From: Promethearchaeota archaeon
Lineage (GTDB): Archaea; Asgardarchaeota; Lokiarchaeia; Sigynarchaeales; SOKP01
Length of the DNA: 50,948 nucleotides
Reading direction: 5' to 3'
Assembly (NCBI GenBank): GCA_019894875.1
Contig: JAGXNR010000014.1
Location: forward strand, 1-50,948
The notes beneath the pieces are model-generated. The model saw only the letters and a program-made list of their open reading frames with translations, ran no database searches and was not told the DNA's origin. Both the position numbers and the translations under genes were made by a program. Positions within the stretch are counted from its first letter, which is position 1, and each line of letters starts with the position of its first letter. Positions 1-9,037 of the stretch are shown here, in pieces.

Positions 1-209
1 GTTTGAAGCATACTAGAAGAATGAAGTATACTAGAAGAATAAGGTTTTTTATCTTTTAATAAGGATGTTCCATCAATACCCACGTATTCTCGAATTTCTG
101 GTTCGGTATATTTGAACAACATCGATAATATCATCGAAACACTAGATACACTTAGAATCGTTATGAATATTGTTAATACAACAATTTGTTTTTTTCTCAT
201 TTTTTTCAT
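1..209 (-). CDS. N-terminal part of a membrane-anchored or secreted protein (truncated by window edge)
   Basis: An open frame begins at ATG (207-209, reverse strand) and runs off the left edge. The first residues are MKKMRKKQ, followed by about 20 hydrophobic residues (roughly 9-31) and then a polar stretch, so this is a signal anchor or signal peptide with the rest outside the membrane. The part near the edge carries a six-residue repeat (SSSILH / SSSMLQ) encoded by an 18-nt tandem repeat at 5-40. No family can be named from 69 residues. A second in-frame Met at codon 4 is an alternative start. Confidence 0.6.
   Translation of the reverse strand, partial: MKKMRKKQIVVLTIFITILSVSSVSMILSMLFKYTEPEIREYVGIDGTSLLKDKKPYSSSILHSSSMLQ
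5..40. repeat. 18-nt tandem repeat, two copies
   Basis: Positions 5-22 and 23-40 are the same 18-nt unit with one mismatch (C9 versus T27). It lies in frame inside the truncated gene and would encode a six-residue repeat rich in Ser. More copies may lie beyond the window edge. Confidence 0.8.
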
Positions 210-400
210 CTAAAGTTTGTAAATATGAAACAAAATTCATTTTAGATAAAAAGATGTCGGGTATAATTGTTCCCAATAGACAAAATTGTCAATGATCAAA
301 TGCAATTTCCATGCTTCCCATTATTATATTTATTAGTCTAGAAGAGTTTATTGAAAAATCACCTACAGACAACACGAAAGCTGGTTGTAACCGAAGAAAC

Positions 401-409
401 TTTATATAA
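401..409 (+). promoter_or_regulatory. TATA box with BRE-like purine stretch, nitroreductase promoter
   Basis: TTTATATAA at 401-409 is preceded by a purine-rich CGAAGAAA stretch that resembles a TFB recognition element. The box starts 30 nt before the ATG at 431, so transcription would begin at or very near the start codon, giving a leaderless or nearly leaderless message. Confidence 0.55.
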
Positions 410-430
410 TATACTATCAATTATTTAGTC

Positions 431-967
431 ATGGACCTTATAAAAAACGATATAGTAGAATTTATTAAGCAAAGGAAAAGCGTAAGGAACTTCATATATA
501 AAAAAATAAGTAGAGAGACAATCTTAGACTGGTTAGATTGTGGTAGATGGGCACCCTCTGGAAGAAACTCACAACCTTGGCGTGTTTGTGTAGTTATCCA
601 TCCCACTGTTAAAAGAATGCTCTCTGATCTTTCTAAATATGGAGGAATCATCGAAGAAGCTTATGTAAGTCTAGTAGTGTTTTTAGATCTTGAAAGAGCA
701 TATGATCGAGTAAAAGATATTCAAGCAATTGGGGCTTTTATGCAAAATATCCTTCTTGGAATTCATGCCCAAGAAGAAATTGGTGCGGTGTGGATTGGTG
801 AGATTCTAGCGAAGAAAAATGAAGTTAACGAGATTTTTAAATTCCCATTAGATAAGTTTGAGTTGATGGGGGTCATTGCAATAGGTTATATTGATGATGC
901 TAGAGAAAAAGCAGGCAAGAAGCAGAGAGAACGACGAATGGTCGAGGAATTCGCTGATTGGTATTAG
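431..967 (+). CDS. Nitroreductase family FMN-dependent oxidoreductase
   Basis: 178 residues, a compact length normal for small nitroreductases. The family N-terminal FMN-binding pattern is clear: KQRKSVRNF near residue 15 and APSGRNSQPWR near residue 40. The GAVWIGE segment near residue 118 matches the second FMN/dimer region. These enzymes use NAD(P)H to reduce nitro compounds, quinones or other small substrates in the cytosol; the substrate here cannot be told. The gene stands alone: the next genes run on the other strand, and a promoter-like TATA box lies directly upstream. The family call is firm, the substrate unknown. Confidence 0.88.
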   Translation: MDLIKNDIVEFIKQRKSVRNFIYKKISRETILDWLDCGRWAPSGRNSQPWRVCVVIHPTVKRMLSDLSKYGGIIEEAYVSLVVFLDLERAYDRVKDIQAIGAFMQNILLGIHAQEEIGAVWIGEILAKKNEVNEIFKFPLDKFELMGVIAIGYIDDAREKAGKKQRERRMVEEFADWY

Positions 968-1001
968 TAAATTAAATAAAGAATATTTTGTCGATTTTAT
1001 A

Positions 1002-2321
1002 TTAGCTTTTCTCCTCTTCTAATGCTTCTACAACTTGAGGATTAAGTATCCAAATACCAACTATAAAGAAAGGTATTAAAAGCCATTCAACCGAAATTGA
1101 GATTATGAATGGCAAGTAGGTGCTAAAATCGTAAACAAAACCTCCCAAAATAGGACCAATAATCATCCCTACTGAGTCAAAGGAGGAAATTAGTCCGAAG
1201 AATTTTCCACGATGTTTTATCGAGACACGGCTAAGGAAGTTTATAAAGATAAAGCCAGAAGTAAGCATAATTGTGGTATCAAATATTAATAATATAGAGA
1301 AAATCCATATGTTATTAGTTAGAAAAACAATGATCCATGTTAAAATTCCCCCAATTATCGCACTTATTGAGATTGTAAGATATGGATTCATTTTATCGGC
1401 TAGAACACCCAACTTAGGAGCAATCAATGTTCCTACTACCGTTGCGGGGAGATAAAACCAGCTTATCATCGCGGGAGGTTCATTCATCTTTGCAAAAACA
1501 ATTGGTAATATAAATGGACGATAAATTCCAACATTGATAGCTCCCAGTATCAGCGCTAAGAAAAGCAAGACAATTCCTAATATATAAAAGTTTGATGGGT
1601 TTTTAGGTTGAATGCTTTCATTGGTTATTGATTCAATAGATTCATCATTTTCATTTCTAGATTTGTTTGGGTATTGAAATTTTTTATTCTCATCTACAGT
1701 TCGCGAAAATCTGATCCCTGCATAAAAATTTGCTATACCAAAAATAGGTATGGCACTAAAAACGAGAAAAACATTGTCAGGAGTAAAATAATTAGCTAAT
1801 CCAAAAATCGAAAAACCTACAACTGCCCCTATTACTTGACCAATACCCAACGCAAACCTTCTGCGTCCAAAGGCAGAAGATCGGTGATATTTTGAGGATT
1901 TATCAGAGATTAGGGTGTCTAAAGGAACCCAGAAAAGCATCGCACCAAGACCGAGGAGAAATGAACTAATATAAATCCCCGGTAGTGATTGAAGAATAAC
2001 AGAGGTATAAAGCCCGAAATATGATAATCCTCGTCCGAATGATCCTATCATCACCAATTTTTGTTTCGAGACATGATCTGTAAGATAACCAATAAATAAA
2101 GAGCTAATCAGACCACCAAACGTTAAGAATGCAGGAAAAAGGCCCAATGCAACACCAGATGCAGCCATTACCTGATTTATCATATATACCATAGAGAAAT
2201 CTACAAAAAAAAATCCAAGGGAATTCCAGATAACAATTAAAATGACTGAATCGAAATCTGAGGTAAACTTATCACTAGGTGGTACCCTTTGGGTTCTTAA
2301 TTTTTTTAATAGGAATTGCAT
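1002..2321 (-). CDS. MFS transporter
   Basis: 439 residues with about 12 hydrophobic segments and a central charged loop (about residues 205-235), the usual major facilitator plan. Motif A between TM2 and TM3 reads GYLTDHVSKQK, and a related sequence (PKLGVLADKMNPY) follows TM8. It should be a proton-driven or facilitated transporter in the cytoplasmic membrane, possibly an exporter, but the cargo is not predictable. It lies 65 nt downstream of a second MFS gene on the same strand, with which it may be co-transcribed, although the two are not close paralogues by eye. Confidence 0.85.
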   Translation of the reverse strand: MQFLLKKLRTQRVPPSDKFTSDFDSVILIVIWNSLGFFFVDFSMVYMINQVMAASGVALGLFPAFLTFGGLISSLFIGYLTDHVSKQKLVMIGSFGRGLSYFGLYTSVILQSLPGIYISSFLLGLGAMLFWVPLDTLISDKSSKYHRSSAFGRRRFALGIGQVIGAVVGFSIFGLANYFTPDNVFLVFSAIPIFGIANFYAGIRFSRTVDENKKFQYPNKSRNENDESIESITNESIQPKNPSNFYILGIVLLFLALILGAINVGIYRPFILPIVFAKMNEPPAMISWFYLPATVVGTLIAPKLGVLADKMNPYLTISISAIIGGILTWIIVFLTNNIWIFSILLIFDTTIMLTSGFIFINFLSRVSIKHRGKFFGLISSFDSVGMIIGPILGGFVYDFSTYLPFIISISVEWLLIPFFIVGIWILNPQVVEALEEEKS

Positions 2322-2386
2322 AATACTAACAATAAAGAAAAATGATTATTGAAGAAAAATTTTATGTTTTGGGAAAAATATCTGTT

Positions 2387-3832
2387 TTAGGCTTGATTTG
2401 AATTTGATTTACTACTTAACTCTATTTCTCGCTCTTTTAAAATAGAGGATATTCGATCAACATCTTTATTTATCCATATCGTAGAGAGTAGCCATAGTAA
2501 CCCTCCAATAATGCCTAAAATCATAGTTATAAATACTGTAAATTGAAAGTTTTGACCAAACACTACCAGTAGATATCCTGCTATTATCGGTCCCGTCCCA
2601 CTTCCAATATACTCTAGGAATTGATTTAGAGAACTAATTTTACCTTGAGCTTCGGGTAAGTTTATTTCTTGTAAAACAGGAGGTTGATTTATATTCCATA
2701 GCCCATTGATAGAACGTGCTATAAATGCAACTAAACCCATTACCCAAAAAATCGGAAGAGACATGATAAATATGAAGTTATTTCCCTCTGTAACAGATAT
2801 TACAGGAAGGGGTAAATTAAACAGGACTACATATACCGTTGATAATAACACAATAGAAATTACGATTAGGTATATTCTATATTTGATATTTCTTTTACCT
2901 AACCGATCAGATAATTTGGCAAAAGCTAAGGAACCAATTACTCCCCCGGGTAAACCAAATATAATCATAAAAATAGCAGATACGAGTGGAGACAAATTTA
3001 ATGGCGGAGATTGAAAATATGCTATTAATAAGAAGTCAGGAACAGCTAATAAAATTGTTGTAAATATTCCTTCGAAAAATGCTATTAAGTTTGTAGGTGC
3101 TATTATAGTAGATTTTATTGTTTCTTTAGTCAATTGATATTCATAAACGATATCTTCACTAGAAAGAACAACTTTTAATTCTTTACGAGTACCACCTCGC
3201 TTTGGTTCATTTCCTTTTAGAAATATAATGATTCCGAAAATAAATGCCATTATCCCAGTGATATAGAAATACTGTCTCCAATAATTAAGCTGAAATAACA
3301 ACGCAGACACTAGCATTCCTACTATTTGGAATAATTGAAACATTGCCTGTATAACACCAAAAAACTGAGATCGCTCTTCATCTTCTGTAGAATCGTTGAT
3401 ATGAGAAGATATAAGAGGCCAGATACCTCCGACTGAAAAACCTCTAACTAAGGAAAACATTAGAAAAAAAGCAAAAGTTGTTCCACCTTGACCCTCTGGC
3501 ACTAACCCATTAAAAAATAGACCAACTCCCATAGATAATTCTACTATGACTTGTAATTTAGTTCGTGATAATCTATCTGCTAAAAAACCAAACAAAATTC
3601 CTGAAATTGCAACAACATACATCGAAGTTCCCATCAAAATACCTAATTCACCAGCATGATCCGCAAAAGTATCTCCAGGCCACATAATACCCGAAACAAT
3701 AACAATATTAATGAATAATGTAGAAGCTGTTAAAGCAAATAAATTATAAACTAGGAAATGTTGCCAAAGTCTTTTTACTAATTTGTAAAATCCCGTTTTT
3801 TTTACCAGTTCTGAATTTGCTTCAGAATTCAT
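2387..3832 (-). CDS. MFS transporter
   Basis: 481 residues with 12 predicted membrane segments. Motif A is GFLADRLSRTK after TM2, and the duplicated half carries FAKLSDRLGKRN after TM8, as expected for a two-fold repeated MFS protein. The long loop between TM6 and TM7 (about residues 205-240) is polar. The C-terminal tail is Ser/Asn rich. Direction and substrate are unknown. It is the upstream gene of a likely pair with the 439-residue MFS gene, and a PAP2 phosphatase gene on the same strand precedes it by about 100 nt. Confidence 0.86.
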   Translation of the reverse strand: MNSEANSELVKKTGFYKLVKRLWQHFLVYNLFALTASTLFINIVIVSGIMWPGDTFADHAGELGILMGTSMYVVAISGILFGFLADRLSRTKLQVIVELSMGVGLFFNGLVPEGQGGTTFAFFLMFSLVRGFSVGGIWPLISSHINDSTEDEERSQFFGVIQAMFQLFQIVGMLVSALLFQLNYWRQYFYITGIMAFIFGIIIFLKGNEPKRGGTRKELKVVLSSEDIVYEYQLTKETIKSTIIAPTNLIAFFEGIFTTILLAVPDFLLIAYFQSPPLNLSPLVSAIFMIIFGLPGGVIGSLAFAKLSDRLGKRNIKYRIYLIVISIVLLSTVYVVLFNLPLPVISVTEGNNFIFIMSLPIFWVMGLVAFIARSINGLWNINQPPVLQEINLPEAQGKISSLNQFLEYIGSGTGPIIAGYLLVVFGQNFQFTVFITMILGIIGGLLWLLSTIWINKDVDRISSILKEREIELSSKSNSNQA

Positions 3833-3936
3833 ATTGAATTTAAACGAAACTCCTCTTTAAAGGTTATTTAAAAAAAATAAAGGTCTACATGCGAAGATGA
3901 TCAACTTACCAAAGACGTTAACCCTCTCAGTTTTTT

Positions 3937-4584
3937 CTATAACCAAAAATGAAAAATATTGGAAATTAGAGGTCCAAGAACGTAATATAAATTCAACCAG
4001 TAAATATGGGTCACTCCAAGATATAGTAAGGAGTATAAAAGCCCAAACACAAAACCGAAAATAACATCTATCGGGAAATGTACTCCTAAAACGACTCGTG
4101 AGAGCGCAATAACTATATCCAATGAGATAAAAATAATCAATATTATCCAACTTTGGAAATGAAAGGCAAAAATTGAACCAAAAAGGAGAAAAAAAGCAAC
4201 ATGCCCACTAGGAAAAGATTTCTTATCTGATTCACTCATAAGATATGGAATTCTGATAAAATCATCATGCTTCTTAACTCCTTCCTTCTTAAGCTTAATA
4301 TAAGGTCGGTTTCTCCTAATAATTTTATATTTAACAATGCTATGGATAATAATTGATTGCTCAAATCCACTTGTAAATAAGACTAAAAGGTAATAATCTT
4401 TTGTTACATACCCATAAATATACCATATTAACCATATCAACCCCCAAAAATATAGTGAGCCAAGAAAGCTAATGACTATCGCAAACTTTTTTGTTCTCTT
4501 GCTAAAATCACTTTTATAAATGTTTAGGAATGCCCTATGATCCCATTCTTCTATTTTTTCAAGATAATCCGACAATGATGACAT
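3937..4584 (-). CDS. PAP2-family membrane phosphatase
   Basis: 215 residues with about six membrane helices. Phosphatase motifs are present in order: a K/R-rich segment ending in RRNRP (about residue 92), FPSGHVAFF (about 125) and SRVVLGVHFPID (about 160), which carry the catalytic histidines and phosphate-binding arginines of type 2 phosphatidic acid phosphatases. Substrates in this family are lipid phosphates, polyprenyl diphosphates or similar. In an archaeon with isoprenoid lipids a polyprenyl or archaetidyl phosphate is plausible, but that is inference. It is the first gene of the minus-strand run that includes two MFS genes. Confidence 0.87.
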   Translation of the reverse strand: MSSLSDYLEKIEEWDHRAFLNIYKSDFSKRTKKFAIVISFLGSLYFWGLIWLIWYIYGYVTKDYYLLVLFTSGFEQSIIIHSIVKYKIIRRNRPYIKLKKEGVKKHDDFIRIPYLMSESDKKSFPSGHVAFFLLFGSIFAFHFQSWIILIIFISLDIVIALSRVVLGVHFPIDVIFGFVFGLLYSLLYLGVTHIYWLNLYYVLGPLISNIFHFWL

Positions 4585-4800
4585 AAAGTTAACAATCCGT
4601 GGATTTGTGTAAAGATGTCAAAATTTATTTATATAGTTTTTCCTACTAATAATCATCTTGATTGATTCTATTGATAAGAATATAATTAGTATTAAGTCTA
4701 AGAATTTAATAATTTCAAGCTTTTTTAATAGGATGCATGTTTTATATTACTAAAAAAATTAGGATTTATAATCTGAAAATACATTTTAGAAGTGATATTA

Positions 4801-5313
4801 ATGAGTAGAAATTCTGGTTTTTCAGAGGAAAGTTTAAGAAATATTGCTGCACAAAAAGTGAGTTATAGGTTTTCTGTGAAAATACATATCGTTGTATTTA
4901 TAACAGTTAATATTATGCTTTTCCTAGTTAATTTTTTATTAACACCCGATTTTTATTGGGTTATCTTTCCTTGTTTTTCATGGTTGATTGCATTAAGTAT
5001 GCACATAGTATCTTATTTCTTATATGCAAGAGGAATTTACCCAATGGCTAAACGAGGTGTAATTTACCATATAGTTGCATACACCCATGTCCTACTCTTT
5101 CTATTTATCACAAATATTGTAACATTTTCAGGATTTTATTGGGTAATTTTCCCTGCAATTTTTTGGGGAATAGCCGTGGTTTTACATATTATTATCTATA
5201 TTCTCTATTTCAGTAACAAGGTCGAGATAAGTGGAAAACGTCAATCAAGAAAAGAAAGAGCCATTGAAAAAGAATTAGAAAAAATGAGGAAAAGACAAGA
5301 GAAAAAACATTAA
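4801..5313 (+). CDS. 2TM-domain membrane protein (two tandem copies)
   Basis: 170 residues from ATG 4801; a GTG nine bases upstream is also in frame, but the ATG has a GAAGTGAT stretch suitably placed as a ribosome site. Two halves repeat the same pattern: an amphipathic start, a hydrophobic helix with HIVVFITVN or HVLLFLFITN, then FYWVIFP and a second helix ending in a His. This is the '2TM' domain seen beside regulators in bacteria and archaea. The C-terminus is a charged tail rich in Lys and Glu (about 140-170). The gene ends 14 nt before a PadR regulator and is probably in an operon with it. Confidence 0.72.
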   Translation: MSRNSGFSEESLRNIAAQKVSYRFSVKIHIVVFITVNIMLFLVNFLLTPDFYWVIFPCFSWLIALSMHIVSYFLYARGIYPMAKRGVIYHIVAYTHVLLFLFITNIVTFSGFYWVIFPAIFWGIAVVLHIIIYILYFSNKVEISGKRQSRKERAIEKELEKMRKRQEKKH

Positions 5314-5327
5314 GTCTAAAATTAAAA

Positions 5328-5960
5328 ATGTGGCTTGGTAAGTTCTTAGATTTTGAAGAGGATTTAAAAAACTTAAAGGTTAAAATTAAAGAAGAAATCT
5401 TTAATAATATTAAAAAAAGTAGGCTTACTCCTCTCGAATTCACAATTATAGAGAACATTTTTAATAGCAAACAGCTTTCGGGTTATGATTTAATAAAAAA
5501 TCTAAATAAGCATTTTGCTGGAACTTGGGAAGCTCAATCTGGAACTATTTATCCAATTTTAACAAATTTAGAAAAAGATGGATTTTTAAAAGCGCAAAAG
5601 GTTAAGAGTCCAATAGGACCTTTAAGAAAAGTTTATTCTTTATCGAAAGCAGGTGAAGAATTATTAATGCATAAAGTTAATAAAAATTATCTTGATCAAC
5701 TCAAATTTATTGAGAATTTCTTAGTAGAACTTTCCTCAATTTATGTTCACTCTTTTCCACTTGAAGAAAAGAGAGAGAAAATCGAGGAAATACGAATCGC
5801 TTTAAAAGACACTTTAAAAAATGTTATGGACATCATTCCTATCGCTCTTGAGTTCAGAACTGTATGTTATAAATGTGGATCTGAACTCAGCAGAGAAGTA
5901 ACCTATTGTCCTGATTGCGGTGTCTCCTTATTTACTAATATAGAAAATAAAGAAGTGTAG
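5328..5960 (+). CDS. PadR-family transcriptional regulator with C-terminal zinc ribbon
   Basis: 210 residues. Residues 30-115 form the PadR winged helix: LTPLEFTIIENIFN, SGYDLIKNLNKHF, then GTIYPILTNLEKDGFL and the wing ending in KVYSLSKAGEELL. A helical dimerisation region follows. The last 30 residues hold two CxxC pairs (CYKCGSE and CPDCG), a zinc-ribbon tail not typical of short PadR proteins. PadR proteins usually repress a neighbouring transporter or membrane protein gene, so the 2TM gene just upstream is the likely target and partner. The ligand is unknown. Confidence 0.85.
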   Translation: MWLGKFLDFEEDLKNLKVKIKEEIFNNIKKSRLTPLEFTIIENIFNSKQLSGYDLIKNLNKHFAGTWEAQSGTIYPILTNLEKDGFLKAQKVKSPIGPLRKVYSLSKAGEELLMHKVNKNYLDQLKFIENFLVELSSIYVHSFPLEEKREKIEEIRIALKDTLKNVMDIIPIALEFRTVCYKCGSELSREVTYCPDCGVSLFTNIENKEV

Positions 5961-5977
5961 ATAAAAATCAAGATAAT

Positions 5978-7282
5978 TTATTCAATTTCTAAGTTATATT
6001 TTTTGAAAATCTTGTTCAACTCATCACTAGCTAAATGCTTCAAAATGTCTTCTAAAGGTGCAAGTACTTCTTCCTTCTTTGTGATTCGATTTTTGCTTAT
6101 TCTTCCTTCCCGAACTTCAAAGCTACTTTGAGCCCAGGAATTTTCATTATTAAACGTAAACCATACTTCTTGATATGCTCCTTCTTGACCACCGTTTCGA
6201 GCTAATGGTTTTTCTTCAATTGGGATTTCTGGATCCTGTAAATAACACCAATCAAGTATTACCCATTCTAATTTTCGTTCAGAATCCTCCCGATCAGCTA
6301 AATAAATACAATATGCATGTCCTCCTAATTCTGTGTCGGAAGGTGCAAAAACAGGATCTGCAAATACTTGAGCCGCACAAACTTTTACGCGCCAATTTGG
6401 GATACCCGCATTAATCAATAAAGCTGCAATTAAGATCGCTCCATCTTCACAGTCCCCTATTTCTGATTGAATTGATTCAAAAGGAAATAGCCAAAATTCA
6501 GGACAATCAACGGTTTCATCATCATATTTATACTTTAAGAAGTTACAGACAAAATTCTGTATTGCTAATGCGGTTTCATTTGGAGTGTCTTTCCTCAATC
6601 CTACTTGAGTAATCACATGCCATAAGATAGCATCATTTTCTTTAATAAAAGCTTTCACATCAACATCAATTTGCTTTTTATAGGATTCACCTCTTAAAGC
6701 TCTTCCTGTATATATGATCGGTGCTGTTTCCCACTTCTTATCCCAAAATTCAGAGCCAAATTTACCATAATCTTTCTCAAATTTTTCAATAGGTTTATAA
6801 TTTGGTGTGAGTGGTATCTCTGGATCAGTGCTTTTCTTAGGTGCAGGCTTTTTTTTTGGGGAAGGCTTCTTTTTTACTTTATCATCTTTAGGTTGTATAT
6901 CTGCTATTTTTTCAGCCTTTATAATCAAGTCCTCTATGACTTTAAGAGTCGGAATCTTAGTTATGATTTTAGGATTTTCTTTTTTAAGTAATTTTAGTTT
7001 TTCTAAAGCGTTTTTTGGGTTTCTCTGAGCAAATTCTTTTAGTGAATCAATCCCTATCATATTCAATGCGTTTGCTAGTTTTGGATTTACACCCTCAATC
7101 CTCATTAAATCTGCATGTTCTTGCCATGTGTCAAGTAATTTTACGGAAACGCCAATCTTTCTTGCTAAACTTCTTATTTGGTTATAGGAAAGAGGAACTA
7201 ACTCCTCAACATTATTGATCCCTTCCTTTTCTAATAATTTAGCATGGTTTTCTTCTAATCCAATAATTTCAGTTAATTTCAT
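5978..7282 (-). CDS. HhH-domain protein with transglutaminase-like cysteine protease domain
   Basis: 434 residues. The N-terminal 130 residues are helix-hairpin-helix repeats of the DUF4332 type (IIGLEENHAKLLEKEGINNVEEL, LMRIEGVNPKLANALNMIGI). A Lys/Pro-rich linker (about 135-155) follows. The C-terminal 230 residues are a transglutaminase-like fold with a full triad: Cys in GDCEDGAILIAALL (about 280), His in GGHAYCIY (about 325) and Asp in ILDWCYL (about 345). Such domains act as peptidases or amide-transferring enzymes; the target is unknown. The same HhH module recurs in the FKBP gene at 17.2 kb. No neighbour suggests a pathway. Confidence 0.8.
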   Translation of the reverse strand: MKLTEIIGLEENHAKLLEKEGINNVEELVPLSYNQIRSLARKIGVSVKLLDTWQEHADLMRIEGVNPKLANALNMIGIDSLKEFAQRNPKNALEKLKLLKKENPKIITKIPTLKVIEDLIIKAEKIADIQPKDDKVKKKPSPKKKPAPKKSTDPEIPLTPNYKPIEKFEKDYGKFGSEFWDKKWETAPIIYTGRALRGESYKKQIDVDVKAFIKENDAILWHVITQVGLRKDTPNETALAIQNFVCNFLKYKYDDETVDCPEFWLFPFESIQSEIGDCEDGAILIAALLINAGIPNWRVKVCAAQVFADPVFAPSDTELGGHAYCIYLADREDSERKLEWVILDWCYLQDPEIPIEEKPLARNGGQEGAYQEVWFTFNNENSWAQSSFEVREGRISKNRITKKEEVLAPLEDILKHLASDELNKIFKKYNLEIE

Positions 7283-7392
7283 GATTTCATATTATTACAA
7301 ATGATTTATTTGGTTAGTAAAAATATTGTATCCTTTTTTTATAATCTTTTACCATATTTTTTTTAAGGTAAAATCTTCAATAAGGATGAAAT

Positions 7393-8088
7393 CTAAAAAT
7401 ATAGAGGTGATTTTTGTTTTGACTTTTCTAGGCTAGTTGGTAAGAGAATTTTCTTTTGTACTAAATCAAAAATTAATTCAACAAGATCTTCAGTTTTGAA
7501 ATTAAAATTTTTTCCCACTTCATTGAATAATTTTTCTAGATAAATAGATCCTTTATTTTTGTGAATCAGGACTTTTACAAATTGGAACATCTTTTTTGAT
7601 TTTGGAGGTAAATTTTTAGCTTTTGTTGAGCCTATTTTATAAGGTAACGTAAAGTATAAATGAAAAATATCTTCAATTATTACTTCAATATTCTGTCTTG
7701 ATCTAGATTCTTCCCGAAAAATCGAGATATCTCCTTTATATTGTGTATATAATTCTCTAATTTCACGCTCATATGAATTTTCAAAGATTTCACAAAAAAA
7801 TTTTAAAACTTCTCTCGTAAATAGTGTAGGGATTTTATTATTAATTAAAGAAATCCATATCATTTTACCTGCCCGAGTAATTAAAAATTTACCCTCTAAA
7901 GTAGCTTGCTCAATTTCACCTTGTTCAGAAGGTAAGTCCAAAATCTTATATTGAATTGAACTTCGGAACATATCCAGAAAATCAGGATCAAAATTGCCTG
8001 CTGTTTTATAGTAAATAATCTCTTGCGATTCTCTGTGTATTATAATAATGTATTCAATTGATAATGCTAAAGATAAATATTCTGAAAT
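7393..8088 (-). CDS. Longin-like domain protein with C-terminal winged helix; start probably ATT
   Basis: The first ATG is at 7971, but the frame stays open upstream to a TGA at 8104-8106 and its translation there is clearly coding: LSIEYIIIIHRES followed by YYKTAGNFDPDFLDMF, the first strands and helix of a longin-like fold. No ATG, GTG or TTG lies in that stretch. An ATT at 8086-8088 follows an AAGGA stretch by five bases and is the best start, giving 231 residues. The middle (FLITRAGKMIWISLI) completes the longin sheet, and the last 80 residues resemble a winged helix. Longin proteins in Asgard archaea are candidate small-GTPase partners; the partner here is unknown. Confidence 0.65.
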   Translation of the reverse strand: MSEYLSLALSIEYIIIIHRESQEIIYYKTAGNFDPDFLDMFRSSIQYKILDLPSEQGEIEQATLEGKFLITRAGKMIWISLINNKIPTLFTREVLKFFCEIFENSYEREIRELYTQYKGDISIFREESRSRQNIEVIIEDIFHLYFTLPYKIGSTKAKNLPPKSKKMFQFVKVLIHKNKGSIYLEKLFNEVGKNFNFKTEDLVELIFDLVQKKILLPTSLEKSKQKSPLYF

Positions 8089-8226
8089 AGGATTCCTTAC
8101 CTTTCATTATGATTTCTTATGCATATTGAATAGTTCCCTAATTATTTATAATTTTCCCTACTGTTCAATAAAGATATACGATAATCAAATTCGAATATAT
8201 TATTATTTAAAATAATAAAAAAAGTG

Positions 8227-8395
8227 TGGAGGGGGAGAGATTTTTGCAACTCCCGAAACGGTTGAGCAAGATTCGAACTCTCGAAGGCCTTTGCCACTGG
8301 ATCTTAAGTCCAGCACCTATAGTCTTGACCCATTCAAGGCAGAAATCAAGGCCTTATATAATATGATCAAATTGACCAAACTCGGTAACCCCTCC
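8227..8395 (-). tRNA. tRNA-Leu(TAA) with probable D-loop and T-loop introns
   Basis: The acceptor stem pairs 8389-8395 with 8228-8234 perfectly (GGAGGGG/CCCCTCC). The anticodon arm CTGGA-CTTAAGA-TCCAG gives anticodon TAA (8304-8306), and a class II variable arm follows. The T arm GAGAG-TTCGAAT (8271-8282) finds its proper partner CTCTC only at 8235-8239, after a 31-nt insertion (8240-8270). The D arm also holds an insertion of about 47 nt bounded by two GGTCAA copies (8372-8377 and 8325-8330) that can fold on itself. Removing both leaves a normal Leu tRNA of about 85-91 nt. Exact splice sites are not fixed. CCA is not encoded. Confidence 0.85.
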
Positions 8396-8659
8396 ATTGT
8401 TATAAAAAAGTATCTGTTTTTTAAAAGCTCTAAAAATATAAATAATAGCTTTTAAGGGTGACAATAATTCAAAGTTATAATTTAAATTTAAATTTTTCTT
8501 ACACTTATAATATTAATGGTTAGATAAGGTTTCAATAAAAAACAAAAAGAAATAAATAACTATAAAATATTAAAATAATATCAAAAATAGTAATTATTAT
8601 ACTATTCTATTAGAAATAGGATAGAAATTAATAAAGGACGAGTTTAATAGTGAAAAAAT

Positions 8660-9037
8660 ATGCCAGTAGGGATTTTAGTAATTAGGTGGGACAATGAGAT
8701 AGGCCCTATCAATGAAGGCTTCTACCCTGAGACATTAAAGATTACAAATAATCTGCTTACCCAAGTCTATAGCTCACATCGTTACCAATCGCTTAAGCCG
8801 GGTTTCGCCAGTATTGCGCTGAAAAATAATAAAGTAGTATCGTTTTTCTCGGGAGTTGGGCAAGATTTCATTTCTGTTGAAAATTATGTTGTTGCTTTAA
8901 TACTTAGACGAGATGAAAAACCAAGTAAATATCGTGAGGTATTGAAGACAATTGCCGCCGAAATACTTGAAAAAATACCTGATGACACTTTTAAATCAAT
9001 TTTACCTAATCTTTACGACCAATTAGCTAAAGTCTAA
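8660..9037 (+). CDS. Short longin/roadblock-type domain protein
   Basis: 125 residues with one alpha/beta domain. The opening MPVGILVIRWDNEIGPI is the first two strands of a longin-like profilin fold, and SIALKNNKVVSFFSG and NYVVALILRRDE fit the later strands; a C-terminal helix ends the protein. No membrane segment is present. Single-domain proteins of this kind are common in Asgard archaea and are thought to bind small GTPases, but here the function is inferred only from fold. It lies alone between the tRNA-Leu and the convergent coiled-coil gene. Confidence 0.6.
   Translation: MPVGILVIRWDNEIGPINEGFYPETLKITNNLLTQVYSSHRYQSLKPGFASIALKNNKVVSFFSGVGQDFISVENYVVALILRRDEKPSKYREVLKTIAAEILEKIPDDTFKSILPNLYDQLAKV

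Noticed and set aside
3857..4150. A 97-residue reverse frame overlapping the PAP2 gene
   Set aside because: It overlaps the PAP2 phosphatase frame, which has all its catalytic motifs; the alternative frame shows none.
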